From Candidatus Altarchaeota archaeon (GTDB lineage Archaea > Altiarchaeota > Altiarchaeia > IMC4 > QMZM01): 15,293 bases of DNA. Position numbers and translations under genes: made by a program. The notes beneath the pieces are model-generated. The model did not search any database. It was not told where the DNA came from and saw only the letters and a program-made list of their open reading frames with translations. This document shows, piece by piece, positions 1 to 7,578 of this stretch; positions within the stretch are counted from its first letter, which is position 1; every line of letters starts with the position of its first letter. The stretch is taken from the NCBI GenBank assembly GCA_018897475.1, contig JAHIKS010000032.1, forward strand, positions 1 through 15,293, given 5' to 3'.

Positions 1-921
1 ATCGTAGCTTTTTCTTCCGGTGTAGTACAGCTTAACAAGAATGTCGCTCATAAAGCCAAATATTATGAACTGTATCCCGAGGATTATCAGCAGGATGGCA
101 AGTAGCAGGAGCGGTCTCTCGGCAATGCCCTGATTGTATACAAATTTGACAAACAAAAGATAGAGCCCTATGATAAATCCAAGGGAGAACTGCAAAATTC
201 CAAGAGTTCCAAAAAGGTGTAATGGCCTTTTCGAGTATTGATTCCAGAACTTTATGTTTATGAGGTCCAGGAGACCGTGAAAAAGCCTCCGCGCTCCATA
301 CTTGGTTTCACCGAATTTTCGGGGGTTATGAGTTACTTTCACCTCAGTAATCCTGAATCCCTTCCTTGCCAACAGAGCAGGGATATAGCGGTGCATCTCA
401 CCATACAGCTCAAGGTTTCTTAGTGCCTTGCTCTTATATGCCTTCAGAGTACAACCGGAGTCATGGATATTCACTCCGGTCATTTTCCTTGCAAGCCAGT
501 TCGAGAGCTTTGAAGGAAGCTTCTTGCTTAGGAACGGGTCTTTCCGGTCTGCCCTCCAGCCGCTTACGACATCATAACCCTCGTCGATTTTCTCCAGCAG
601 CTTTGGGATGTCCTTGGGGTCGTTTTGCATGTCGGCATCCATTGTTACTACAATATCGCCTTCCGCATGGTCAAATCCAGCGAGAATTGCAGAGCTCTGC
701 CCGAAATTCCTCCTGAACTTTATAACCTTGACGTCCTTGTCTCTTGAATGGATGTCCTCCATGAGGTCAAAGCTGCTATCAGTTGAGCCATCATCGACAA
801 ATATTATCTCATACGGCTTTTCCATCACCTTGAAAACCGAACTCAGCTCATAGTAGAGCTCAGGGATGCTCTTCTCTTCATTATATGCGGGAATCACGAT
901 TGATATTTTTTCCTTTGGCAT
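1..921 (-). CDS. Polyisoprenyl-phosphate glycosyltransferase, GT2 family (DPM1/GtrB-like), 3' end outside window
   Basis: Read on the minus strand from ATG at 921, the frame stays open for 307 codons to the window edge, so the C-terminus is missing. Residues 1-225 form a GT-A fold glycosyltransferase: start PKEKISIVIPAYNEE, nucleotide-binding VDDGS at 42-46, and the metal-binding region MDADMQNDP around 94-102. Two hydrophobic segments at about 236-260 and 270-292 match the C-terminal two-helix anchor of the GtrB/dolichol-phosphate sugar synthase branch. Known members move a sugar from a nucleotide donor to a polyprenyl or dolichyl phosphate at the cytoplasmic membrane face. The sugar cannot be told from sequence. 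It is divergent from two sugar-nucleotide epimerases, which fits supply and use of an activated sugar. No clear Shine-Dalgarno precedes the ATG. Confidence 0.9.
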   Translation of the reverse strand, partial: MPKEKISIVIPAYNEEKSIPELYYELSSVFKVMEKPYEIIFVDDGSTDSSFDLMEDIHSRDKDVKVIKFRRNFGQSSAILAGFDHAEGDIVVTMDADMQNDPKDIPKLLEKIDEGYDVVSGWRADRKDPFLSKKLPSKLSNWLARKMTGVNIHDSGCTLKAYKSKALRNLELYGEMHRYIPALLARKGFRITEVKVTHNPRKFGETKYGARRLFHGLLDLINIKFWNQYSKRPLHLFGTLGILQFSLGFIIGLYLLFVKFVYNQGIAERPLLLLAILLIILGIQFIIFGFMSDILVKLYYTGRKSYD

Positions 922-965
922 CTTAGTTAATATATTGGGATATGTCATTTATTACTGCTTTCACA

Positions 966-974
966 TTATAAATA
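966..974 (-). promoter_or_regulatory. TATA-like box for the GT2 gene in a 69-bp divergent intergenic region
   Basis: On the minus strand the sequence GTATTTATAATG lies about 45-50 bases before the GT2 start. A transcript starting about 26 bases downstream would have a leader of roughly 20 bases. On the plus strand GTTAATATATTG near 926-936 is a candidate TATA box for the epimerase pair, followed by a GAGG motif at 981-984 that can serve as ribosome binding site for ATG 991. Both assignments rest on spacing and composition only. Confidence 0.45.
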
Positions 975-990
975 CCTATCGAGGATAAAG

Positions 991-1911
991 ATGAAGATTC
1001 TTGTTACCGGGGGGGCGGGGTTTATCGGCTCCCACCTGGTGGATGAACTGGTAGAGAAGGGGCATGAAGTGGCGGTGATAGACAACCTGAGTACTGGGAA
1101 GAAGGACAATTTGAATCCCAACGCTGAATTCCACGAGCTGGATATAAATTCAGATGGTATTGTAGATATACTCAAAAATGGCAATTTCACTCATGTAATC
1201 CATCAGGCGGCTCAGGTTAGGGTCACCAGATCCCTTGAAGACCCCGTTCTCGATGCAACTAGCAATATAGTCGGAAGCATTAATCTTCTCGAGAACTGCA
1301 GGAGGTACGGGGTGGAGAGATTCGTTTACGGGAATTCCGGGGGAGCAATGAGCGGCAATCAGGACAATCTGCCCATGAAGGAGTCCCACCCGGTAAGCCC
1401 TGAGAGCCCCTATGGAGTTTCCAAGCACACCGTGGAGCATTATCTCGCCATCTACAATAAGCTTTACAACCTGGACTATGTCTCGCTGAGATACCCGAAT
1501 GTGTACGGGCCAAGGCAGGATTCCTCGGGGGAAGGCGGAGTCGTTGCAATATTCTGCAACAAACTGGTGAACGATGAAAGGCCAGTAATATTCGGTGACG
1601 GAGAGCAGACGAGGGACTTCACATATGTAAAAGACGTGGTCAATGCAACCGTTATGGCTTTAGAAAAGGGCAGTGGTGAGTTTAACATATCAACGAGCAG
1701 GGAGACCTCCGTCAATGAGTTGTATGAAAAGCTGTTGGAAATCTCAGGTAAGAATATGGAGCCGGTGCATGGCAATGAGAGGGAAGGTGAGCTAAGGAGA
1801 AGCGTCCTTGACAATTCCAAGGCAATGGAGGGGCTTGGGTGGGAGCCAATTGTTTCGCTCGATGAGGGTCTTAAGCTCACATTCGATTATTTTAACCGGA
1901 GGAAGGAATGA
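991..1911 (+). CDS. NAD-dependent nucleotide-sugar epimerase/dehydratase (extended SDR, UDP-glucose 4-epimerase-like)
   Basis: This 306-residue protein has the full extended-SDR layout. The NAD-binding GGAGFIG is at residues 7-13 and the acidic residue that selects NAD over NADP is D31 (VIDNLSTG). The HQAAQ motif follows, then the catalytic Ser116 in NSGGAM, and Tyr141 with Lys145 in SPYGVSK. The substrate-binding part carries RYPNVYGPRQ and the RDFTYVKDVV motif seen in GalE-type enzymes. Known members epimerise or dehydrate UDP- or dTDP-sugars in the cytoplasm; the exact substrate is not determinable here. The usual Tyr of the (L/V/I)YG motif after the catalytic Ser is Ser (AMSG), a small oddity. 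A GAGG ribosome binding site lies 6 bases before the ATG. Its last four bases overlap the next epimerase gene, so the two are probably translated together. Confidence 0.92.
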   Translation: MKILVTGGAGFIGSHLVDELVEKGHEVAVIDNLSTGKKDNLNPNAEFHELDINSDGIVDILKNGNFTHVIHQAAQVRVTRSLEDPVLDATSNIVGSINLLENCRRYGVERFVYGNSGGAMSGNQDNLPMKESHPVSPESPYGVSKHTVEHYLAIYNKLYNLDYVSLRYPNVYGPRQDSSGEGGVVAIFCNKLVNDERPVIFGDGEQTRDFTYVKDVVNATVMALEKGSGEFNISTSRETSVNELYEKLLEISGKNMEPVHGNEREGELRRSVLDNSKAMEGLGWEPIVSLDEGLKLTFDYFNRRKE

Positions 1912-2852
1912 ACTCATTGGTTACTGGGTGCGCAGGCTTTATAGGAAGTTGGCTATCGGAAAGGCTTCTGGAATTAGGTCACGAAGTGATAGGTGTAGAC
2001 TGCTTCATAGACTACTATCCAAGGGGGATGAAGGAGATGAATCTTAAACCCCTGAGGGGCAACGAGAATTTCCTTTTCATCCCCTACTCCCTCCTAAATC
2101 TGGACCTCAATGAGATTCTAAAGGATGTTGACTATGTGTTCCACCAGGCAGCACAGGCGGGGGTGAGGCACTCCTGGGGCAGGAATTTTGGAGTCTATAC
2201 AGATAACAATATACTTGCGACGCAGAGGCTCCTTGAGGCCTGCAGAAACTCCGACGTCAAGAAGGTTATCTACGCATCATCATCCTCTGTCTATGGAGAT
2301 GTCGACTCATTGCCTATGAAGGAGTCGGATTTACCAAGGCCCGTCTCCCCCTATGGCGTCTCAAAGCTGGCCGGGGAGCACCTATGCCACCTGTACCACA
2401 AGAACTACGGCATCAATTCCATGTCCCTGCGATACTTTACAATCTACGGGCCAAGGCAGAGACCGGACATGGCATTCAATAAATTCACCAGAGCAATTCT
2501 AAATGATAAGGAGATTACAATCTATGGTAATGGCAAGCAAACAAGGGACTTTACATATGTGGATGATGCCATTGAGGCTAACATCCTTGCAATGAAGTCC
2601 CAGCAAAAGGATGGAGTATACAATATTGCCGGCGGCTCCAAGACAACCGTGAATGATTGTATCAAGATTTTAGAGGAGATTATCGGCAAGAAGGCCATTG
2701 TAAGAAATATTGAAACTCAAAAAGGCGATGTAAAGCACACCTATGCAGACACATCCAGAGCAGCCAAGGACCTCGGCTATAAGTCAAAGGTATCTCTCAG
2801 GGAAGGCCTTGAGAAGGAGGTTGAGTGGATAAAGAGTATTGAATCGGTCTAG
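1908..2852 (+). CDS. NAD-dependent nucleotide-sugar epimerase (extended SDR, UDP-glucuronate/UDP-glucose 4-epimerase-like)
   Basis: This 314-residue protein is a second extended SDR. It has GCAGFIG at 7-13, D31 after the second strand, HQAAQAGVRHSW, the catalytic serine cluster SSSSVYG at 124-130, and Tyr149/Lys153 in SPYGVSK. The signature RYFTIYGPRQRPDMA followed by FTRAIL resembles UDP-glucuronate 4-epimerases and related UDP-hexose epimerases more than plain GalE, so a uronic-acid or similar substrate is a reasonable guess, not proof. The start ATG overlaps the TGA of the upstream epimerase (ATGA), and GGAGG in the upstream gene's end acts as ribosome binding site. The two proteins are paralogous in layout but clearly different in sequence. 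Its stop codon shares the bases CTAG with the stop of the convergent gene. Confidence 0.92.
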   Translation: MNSLVTGCAGFIGSWLSERLLELGHEVIGVDCFIDYYPRGMKEMNLKPLRGNENFLFIPYSLLNLDLNEILKDVDYVFHQAAQAGVRHSWGRNFGVYTDNNILATQRLLEACRNSDVKKVIYASSSSVYGDVDSLPMKESDLPRPVSPYGVSKLAGEHLCHLYHKNYGINSMSLRYFTIYGPRQRPDMAFNKFTRAILNDKEITIYGNGKQTRDFTYVDDAIEANILAMKSQQKDGVYNIAGGSKTTVNDCIKILEEIIGKKAIVRNIETQKGDVKHTYADTSRAAKDLGYKSKVSLREGLEKEVEWIKSIESV

Positions 2853-4483
2853 GACGATTCGACCTCTCCACCCTCCCAGGAAAGCGTTGCCTTGGGTAGG
2901 ACGTTTGCTCCCTTGATTGTGTATTCAAGAACCGCTTTCTCGCCCGACTTCAGGCTGCCAAGGTTCCATGTCAATGAATTGCCATGCCTATGGACGTTAA
3001 TTGTTGAAACGCTTACTTCAGCGCCCTTCACCAGCTTGTCATGCAATACACAGTTCTTTATTGGGTGGTTCGTCTTGTTCCAGACGACAATCTTTGAGAG
3101 GTCCCCGTCTTTTAACTTCCTTATCTCGACCCTGCCGTGGGGCATCTTCGTGTAAATTATGTAAGCGAGAACTATGAGTATTAATGCAAGCAGAAGCCCA
3201 AGGAAGAACGGGTTCATCGCTATGGCCTCCTGTGGGCAGGAAAGCCTGTCGATTCTGATTGTTGCTGTTTTTCTGTCTGTCTCCCTGTTTTCGGAATCAT
3301 GGAGGGTTGCAGTTACTGTGAAATCCTTCAGCCCCACATCAACGGCTTCCCAGGTGAATCTCACTGCGCCTGCCCAGCCCGGATTCAGAACCCCGGTCTC
3401 CTTTCTCTCGATAAAGAGAGTTTTGCCTTCGTTGTCCTTAATCTCGACCTTTATGGTGCCTGAATTCTCTTCGTTTCCATTTTCAAGGTTAACCCCTATC
3501 GTTACGGAATCTCCTGGGCAGTATGAATCCTGCCTGTCGGCAACTACACTGCTTATAACAAGTTCATTTGAGACTGGAAGTGTGGTTGGGGAACCTGTCT
3601 CCGGAACGGTTGTGGGTATGGTGGTTACGGGCTCGGTTTCCTTGGCTCCCTCGCCCCTGCCATAACCGAATACCACTTCCCTTGACTCCCCGGGCAGCAG
3701 CAACTCCTCGGGGTAGTACATGATTACAGCAGAGTCTCCTGTGATTGGAATGGAGTTGTCTGCACTATAATCCCATGCTGAGCGCATGCTCGTCTTCCAG
3801 TTGGCGAGTATTAGACTGCTTGGAGCAGTATAGGTCAGGTCCTCGTTCTTTATGGCTCCGGTTGAGACTATATCGGGATTCTCCTCCAGGTCATATGCCT
3901 CCCAGTACTTGAAGCCCATTTCAGATTCCAAGTATTCCTTCTCATAGCTCTGCAGGCCCTCGCCATAGATGTAGATGGGGGGCCCATCATTATAGCCGAG
4001 CATTGTATCAAGATGGAGCCTCACCCCTGCACTGAGTGAGCTTGAATCAGAGTTAGTTACCTTTATCCTGATTCTCGCAATGTTATCGAGAACCTCTATC
4101 TTCTGCTCCAGCGCCAGGTTCTCTGGAAGTTCCCAGCGGGTTATTATTGCATTACCCTCCACCCGGGGATATTGGACAACATACTCGTCCAGGGATATCT
4201 TGCCCTTTGGCTGGACTGAATTGGAGTATATTTTGTCCCCCACCTTGACGCTGATGAACGTGCCCCTCCAAGGCATCGGATAGTTGTATGTCAGCCTTTC
4301 CCACTGGCCGTCATATATTCCTCCAATAGAGAATGTGCCTATGTTGCTGCAGTCTTCGACAAGAACGTCTATCCCCTTGACGGGGTCCTTTATCTCCACA
4401 TCACAGTAATACTCGCCCACGCCAAGCGCGGAAATTGCAAGTAGAACGGTTAGAATTAAAGCGTGATACCTAAATTTCTGCAA
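2849..4483 (-). CDS. Exported single-anchor beta-rich surface protein with extracellular Ig-like and cytoplasmic beta domains
   Basis: I place the start at a TTG (4483) because GGAGGT lies six bases before it (4495-4490) and the resulting N-terminus is a clean signal peptide (hydrophobic ALILTVLLAISALGV, residues 8-22). An in-frame TTG at 4543, overlapping the aRF1 stop, would add 20 residues in front of the signal. The 544-residue product has a beta-rich domain at about 24-280 with NYPMPWRG and LHLDTMLGYNDG, and a Thr/Pro-rich linker at about 283-304. An Ig-like (CARDB-style) domain follows at about 307-412, then a membrane helix at about 424-446. The C-terminal ~95 residues (WNKTNHPIKNCVLHDKL, then SLTWNLGSLKSGEKAVLEY) look like a DUF11-type beta domain and would lie in the cytoplasm. 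I do not recognise a specific family for the large N-terminal domain; a structural or sensing role at the cell surface is inference. Confidence 0.8.
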   Translation of the reverse strand: MQKFRYHALILTVLLAISALGVGEYYCDVEIKDPVKGIDVLVEDCSNIGTFSIGGIYDGQWERLTYNYPMPWRGTFISVKVGDKIYSNSVQPKGKISLDEYVVQYPRVEGNAIITRWELPENLALEQKIEVLDNIARIRIKVTNSDSSSLSAGVRLHLDTMLGYNDGPPIYIYGEGLQSYEKEYLESEMGFKYWEAYDLEENPDIVSTGAIKNEDLTYTAPSSLILANWKTSMRSAWDYSADNSIPITGDSAVIMYYPEELLLPGESREVVFGYGRGEGAKETEPVTTIPTTVPETGSPTTLPVSNELVISSVVADRQDSYCPGDSVTIGVNLENGNEENSGTIKVEIKDNEGKTLFIERKETGVLNPGWAGAVRFTWEAVDVGLKDFTVTATLHDSENRETDRKTATIRIDRLSCPQEAIAMNPFFLGLLLALILIVLAYIIYTKMPHGRVEIRKLKDGDLSKIVVWNKTNHPIKNCVLHDKLVKGAEVSVSTINVHRHGNSLTWNLGSLKSGEKAVLEYTIKGANVLPKATLSWEGGEVESS

Positions 4484-4489
4484 TTTTTT

Positions 4490-4495
4490 ACCTCC
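4490..4495 (-). promoter_or_regulatory. Ribosome binding site that fixes the TTG start of the surface-protein gene
   Basis: GGAGGT on the minus strand, six A bases before TTG 4483. It is one of the strongest Shine-Dalgarno matches in the window and argues for the TTG at 4483 over the upstream in-frame TTG at 4543. A TATA-like element (CCTATTTATACG, minus strand, about 4537-4524) inside the end of aRF1 would place a transcript start near 4505, giving a leader of about 20 bases. Confidence 0.65.
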
Positions 4496-4539
4496 GAAAA
4501 CCACCTTATTTATTGAAATCGCTCGTATAAATAGGAATC

Positions 4540-5628
4540 TCAAACTTTGAACCTGAGCAGTGCTGCCCTTCCCCCGAACGTGTTCCAGAGCTGGAAACCC
4601 TCCTCAAAATTGTCAGGGACTATCTCAACATTTGCATTGGTTGCCTTGGCAGCCTCATACAATGAGTCAATCTCTTCTTCGGGAAGATTCTCGGATATAA
4701 GGAGTGTTTCCACTGCCCCTGCATCGAGGGCATTCTTGATATCATCGCCATATACTATGTTGCCATCATGTACCAAACCCTTCATGAACCTCTGTATAAG
4801 GAATTTCTGATGCACCATCTGCACCTCGTCCAGGACGTCTTGAGACTTACCAATCAATTCCCGTATACCTGATTCGTCGGTATAGGTAATGTCTTTTACT
4901 GCAATAATCTTCTTCTTCAGCTCATGATGCAAGTAATCGCCATCAACAAAATCGTTCTTTGTGCCTGCGGGGCCCCCTATTACGATGCCCTTCAGGTCTT
5001 TGATGGCCGGTAGAAAGGCGTCTGCTGCCTTCTCACCTATCTTTACCTTAAACTCGTGGGACTGTTCCTTTATTAGCCGCTCGAATCTCCTTTGTGACTG
5101 ACCTCCCGCCTTGTGCTTTCCTGAATAGCCGGAGGTGAGTTTTTTGACTACGTTATAATTATCACCCTTCAAGGTTGCAATGGTTGCAGTCTTATTGTCT
5201 ATCGCTATAAGGCCATATACGTCCCTTGGAATTATCAAATCCTCCAATGGCTCGGTAACAAATTTCTGGTCGCACTGATAGATTCTGGTCTTTATCGGCT
5301 CCTGGGGTTCGACACTCCAAATCTGCAAGTCCTGTACGCCCTCTCTCTCAGATACATTCCCTGAAAAAAGGGCAAACCCGTTATCCGGAGTTTTTTTAAA
5401 GAGGCGAAGGTGCTGGATTGCCCTCTCCAGGGCGTCTGTAACATTCTTCCGGGTGGATTTTGATTTGATATTGGAGGCTGTTCCCTGCTCGTTCGCCAGC
5501 TGGTTGATCACGTTATTTATATTATATCCAGACGGAATGTACACTGAGACAAGCTCTGTATGCCTGCCCTGCTTGCTCTTAAGCTCATTCACCAGCTTCC
5601 TTAATTTGTATGCCTGTTTTGCATCCAT
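4540..5628 (-). CDS. prf1: Peptide chain release factor aRF1 (class I), without zinc minidomain
   Basis: The protein recognises all three stop codons in the ribosomal A site and triggers release of the finished chain. The 362 residues carry all diagnostic motifs: TASNIKS (NIKS at 53-56) and YxCxxxF (117-123) in the stop-decoding domain 1, and GGQ (175-177) in domain 2, which reaches the peptidyl-transferase centre. Domain 3 ends in EEGFQLWNTFGGRAALLRF, the normal C-terminus. The family is usually about 410-430 residues in archaea. The missing 45-50 residues fall in domain 3, after ETLLISENL, where the minidomain with its zinc-binding CxxC pairs normally sits; here the chain goes straight to PEEEIDSLYEAAK and contains no CxxC. 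No Shine-Dalgarno precedes the ATG, so leaderless initiation is likely. It sits 52 bases after the half-length pheT gene and is probably co-transcribed with it or separately promoted. Confidence 0.95.
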   Translation of the reverse strand: MDAKQAYKLRKLVNELKSKQGRHTELVSVYIPSGYNINNVINQLANEQGTASNIKSKSTRKNVTDALERAIQHLRLFKKTPDNGFALFSGNVSEREGVQDLQIWSVEPQEPIKTRIYQCDQKFVTEPLEDLIIPRDVYGLIAIDNKTATIATLKGDNYNVVKKLTSGYSGKHKAGGQSQRRFERLIKEQSHEFKVKIGEKAADAFLPAIKDLKGIVIGGPAGTKNDFVDGDYLHHELKKKIIAVKDITYTDESGIRELIGKSQDVLDEVQMVHQKFLIQRFMKGLVHDGNIVYGDDIKNALDAGAVETLLISENLPEEEIDSLYEAAKATNANVEIVPDNFEEGFQLWNTFGGRAALLRFKV

Positions 5629-5680
5629 CTTGAGTTTTATAGAGAAGATATATGGAACTGAATGGATAAATTCCTGTCAG

Positions 5681-6508
5681 TCACTTTAGTTTTGCAAAAA
5701 TCTCGTCCAGATTGAGCTCGAACGCCGTCACAGGAACCTCAAGGCCGAAATTGTCAAGCACTTGCGGGTGAATCTCACCAAAGAATCCAAAGTCCAGAGA
5801 GGCGACTCTTCCGACAATGAAAGAGTCGTGCTTGGATTTCTTTATTTTGTATTCCAGACCGATGCTCTCCATTATGCCGGTGAGTGTTGCCTTCGTCTCC
5901 GAGAAGTTTGTTGTTGAGTGGGCAATGACGCCGGCCAGTTTTCTGTTATCCCTTCCCTTTGAGTCCATGCAGAGGCCAATCTCAAACAACTTCTGCGGGT
6001 ATTCCCTGTTCTTGTTCCTCTGGAGGATGGACATCAATGCTGGCAGAAGCCAGGTTCTTGCAACGGAATGCTCAAGCGATACAGGGTGCTTCGTTTCAAC
6101 CGCATCCTCCTCAGAGAGATTCATCTTCTCGAAGAGTGATTCCTTGTTTGTGAGAATCATACTCATTATCTCCTGGAAGCCAGAGCCAATCATTAATTCT
6201 CTCGTGCTTGATGAGAATTTCTCAATCTCCTCCTTCGAGCCGGGGGTGTATAGTTTGGGCAGCTCCGGCTTGAATTTGTCATAGCCATATGCAATAGCTA
6301 TGTCCTCCACCAGGTCGATTGGATGGAGGATGTCAGCCCTGTAGGCCGGAATCAGGACGTGGATTTTATTGGCCTTCAGATTCACGCCGTACCTCATCCT
6401 CTCGAGCAGTTCTTTAACGTCTTTGCTGCTGAAATCTATCCCAAGAATTCTGTTCACGTACTCTATATCCAGCTGCATCTCCTCAGGAGCGAGGTCGGGG
6501 GTTTTCAT
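5681..6508 (-). CDS. pheT: Phenylalanyl-tRNA synthetase beta subunit, C-terminal half only (B5 and catalytic-like modules)
   Basis: The 275 residues match the second half of archaeal PheT. They begin at TPDLAPEEM, the segment that precedes the B5 DNA-binding-like domain (EYVNRILGI, LLERMRYGV, IPAYRADILHPIDLVEDIAIAYGY). They continue through the catalytic-like module (FQEIMSMILTNKE, ARTWLLPALM, YPQKLFEIG, FGEIHPQVLDNFGLEVPVTAFEL) to a normal C-terminus. Full archaeal PheT is about 550 residues, so the N-terminal B1 and B3/B4 domains, the latter housing tyrosine editing, are absent. The ATG overlaps the stop of the upstream PAP2 gene (ATGA). In the pheT frame a TAA stands three codons before the ATG, and the upstream DNA is fully occupied by another gene. 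Either the gene is split with the N-half elsewhere, or it was broken by rearrangement, or the assembly is chimeric. The retained part has no internal stops or frameshifts, which suggests it is still under selection. Confidence 0.9.
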   Translation of the reverse strand: MKTPDLAPEEMQLDIEYVNRILGIDFSSKDVKELLERMRYGVNLKANKIHVLIPAYRADILHPIDLVEDIAIAYGYDKFKPELPKLYTPGSKEEIEKFSSSTRELMIGSGFQEIMSMILTNKESLFEKMNLSEEDAVETKHPVSLEHSVARTWLLPALMSILQRNKNREYPQKLFEIGLCMDSKGRDNRKLAGVIAHSTTNFSETKATLTGIMESIGLEYKIKKSKHDSFIVGRVASLDFGFFGEIHPQVLDNFGLEVPVTAFELNLDEIFAKLK

Positions 6509-7578
6509 TGCTGTTTAGTTATTAAATTTCTTTCATATAACCTCTCAATGAGGAGGAATGCGGCAGTTGCATATGCCACGCCGATTATCAAATCGATGAC
6601 GTAGTGCTCCCCCAGATAGACGGCACTAAGACCGATTCCAAAAGGCAACAGAATTGTCACTATCCCTCTTCTCCCCCAATATTTCATTGCAAAGAGGAAC
6701 ATAAGCCACGGGAACCCCACGTGGAGGGATGGTATGGCAGCGACAGGATTCGCATTCACGAGTAGATAGATCGTCTGGATTGTCACCATTGAGTATACAT
6801 GGCCCATCTCAAAGAGCACCTTGTGCACCGGCTGCAGATAGCCGTTATCGTTTGCCAGCCAAGGGGGGGCTGCAGGGTATAATAGGAATGTAATCAGGGC
6901 AGCGTAGGAAAGGAGGATGAAGGAATCCCTGAATTTCCTGAACAGCTGCCTGTCCTGAATCCAGATGAAGTATGCAAACATCACTGGGAGGAAGAGGTGA
7001 AACGAGTAGAACATTGCTGCCAGGATGTCATACCATGCTACTGTTCCCGGAACAAAGAATTCCTGCTGCAGCCAGATGGTGGGAATTCCGCCAAAGATGG
7101 CCCTCTCTGCCCCTATCAGCTCCATGTAGTGAATTCTACCCCCCAGGTCATCCGCTATGCCCCTCATGGCATCATAGGCAAAGAGGAGAATCACGAATGG
7201 AAGCCAATCATAGAGGAATGCTCCGGCCCTCTTGAGCCTTCCAGTTATCAGAAAGCCGACTGCGAGAAGAAATACAATCTGGTCGATGAGTAGATGTATT
7301 CGATAGTAAAAAAGAGTCGTGAACAGTATTACCGTATAGAGCAGGATGGTAAACCTTGAGATGTTATCGAGTTTGTCGGTTTCCTTGAGTGTCAGAAACC
7401 TCTGGATGCAACGGGATATATCGATATTCAGGAGCCCACTAAACCTAAGTGCATAGAACGTAATGCCAATAACTCCGATTGACAGCATGAGCATTCCCGC
7501 CTTTCCCCCGGTAACCAGGCCAGCGGGAATCAATACTATGGCCGTTGCCAGATAGACGAGATTGATGTCATGCCTCAT
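6505..7578 (-). CDS. PAP2-superfamily integral membrane enzyme (PAP2_3/Aur1-like)
   Basis: A 357-residue polytopic membrane protein with many hydrophobic helices. Near the C-terminus it has two of the PAP2 acid-phosphatase motifs: IPSLHVGFPW (PSLH at 283-286) and YLGEHYVIDLIIG (His325 and Asp329). The Ser/His pair and the His-x3-Asp pair match the catalytic phosphate-transfer residues of the family. The middle part (YDWLPFVILLFAYDAMRG, WYDILAAMFYSFH) resembles the subgroup that includes inositol-phosphorylceramide synthase-type enzymes. Such enzymes dephosphorylate lipid (pyro)phosphates or transfer phospho-head groups on the outer membrane face; here recycling of a polyprenyl carrier or phospholipid modification is possible but unproven. 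The ATG overlaps the end of the GT-C glycosyltransferase gene by 11 bases, and its own stop overlaps the pheT start, so it lies in a tightly coupled run. Confidence 0.85.
   Translation of the reverse strand: MRHDINLVYLATAIVLIPAGLVTGGKAGMLMLSIGVIGITFYALRFSGLLNIDISRCIQRFLTLKETDKLDNISRFTILLYTVILFTTLFYYRIHLLIDQIVFLLAVGFLITGRLKRAGAFLYDWLPFVILLFAYDAMRGIADDLGGRIHYMELIGAERAIFGGIPTIWLQQEFFVPGTVAWYDILAAMFYSFHLFLPVMFAYFIWIQDRQLFRKFRDSFILLSYAALITFLLYPAAPPWLANDNGYLQPVHKVLFEMGHVYSMVTIQTIYLLVNANPVAAIPSLHVGFPWLMFLFAMKYWGRRGIVTILLPFGIGLSAVYLGEHYVIDLIIGVAYATAAFLLIERLYERNLITKQQ

Noticed and set aside
238..853. Plus-strand frames inside the left-edge glycosyltransferase
   Set aside because: They are antisense shadows of a well-conserved GT2 gene and have no recognisable protein features.
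4484..4543. Start of the surface-protein gene at the TTG overlapping the aRF1 stop
   Set aside because: It would put 20 residues before the signal peptide and lacks a ribosome binding site, whereas the TTG at 4483 has GGAGGT six bases upstream.
6509..7578. The missing N-terminal half of pheT hidden in another frame or as a pseudogene upstream
   Set aside because: The upstream DNA encodes an intact PAP2 membrane protein with conserved catalytic motifs. No frame there shows B1 or B3/B4 domain sequence.
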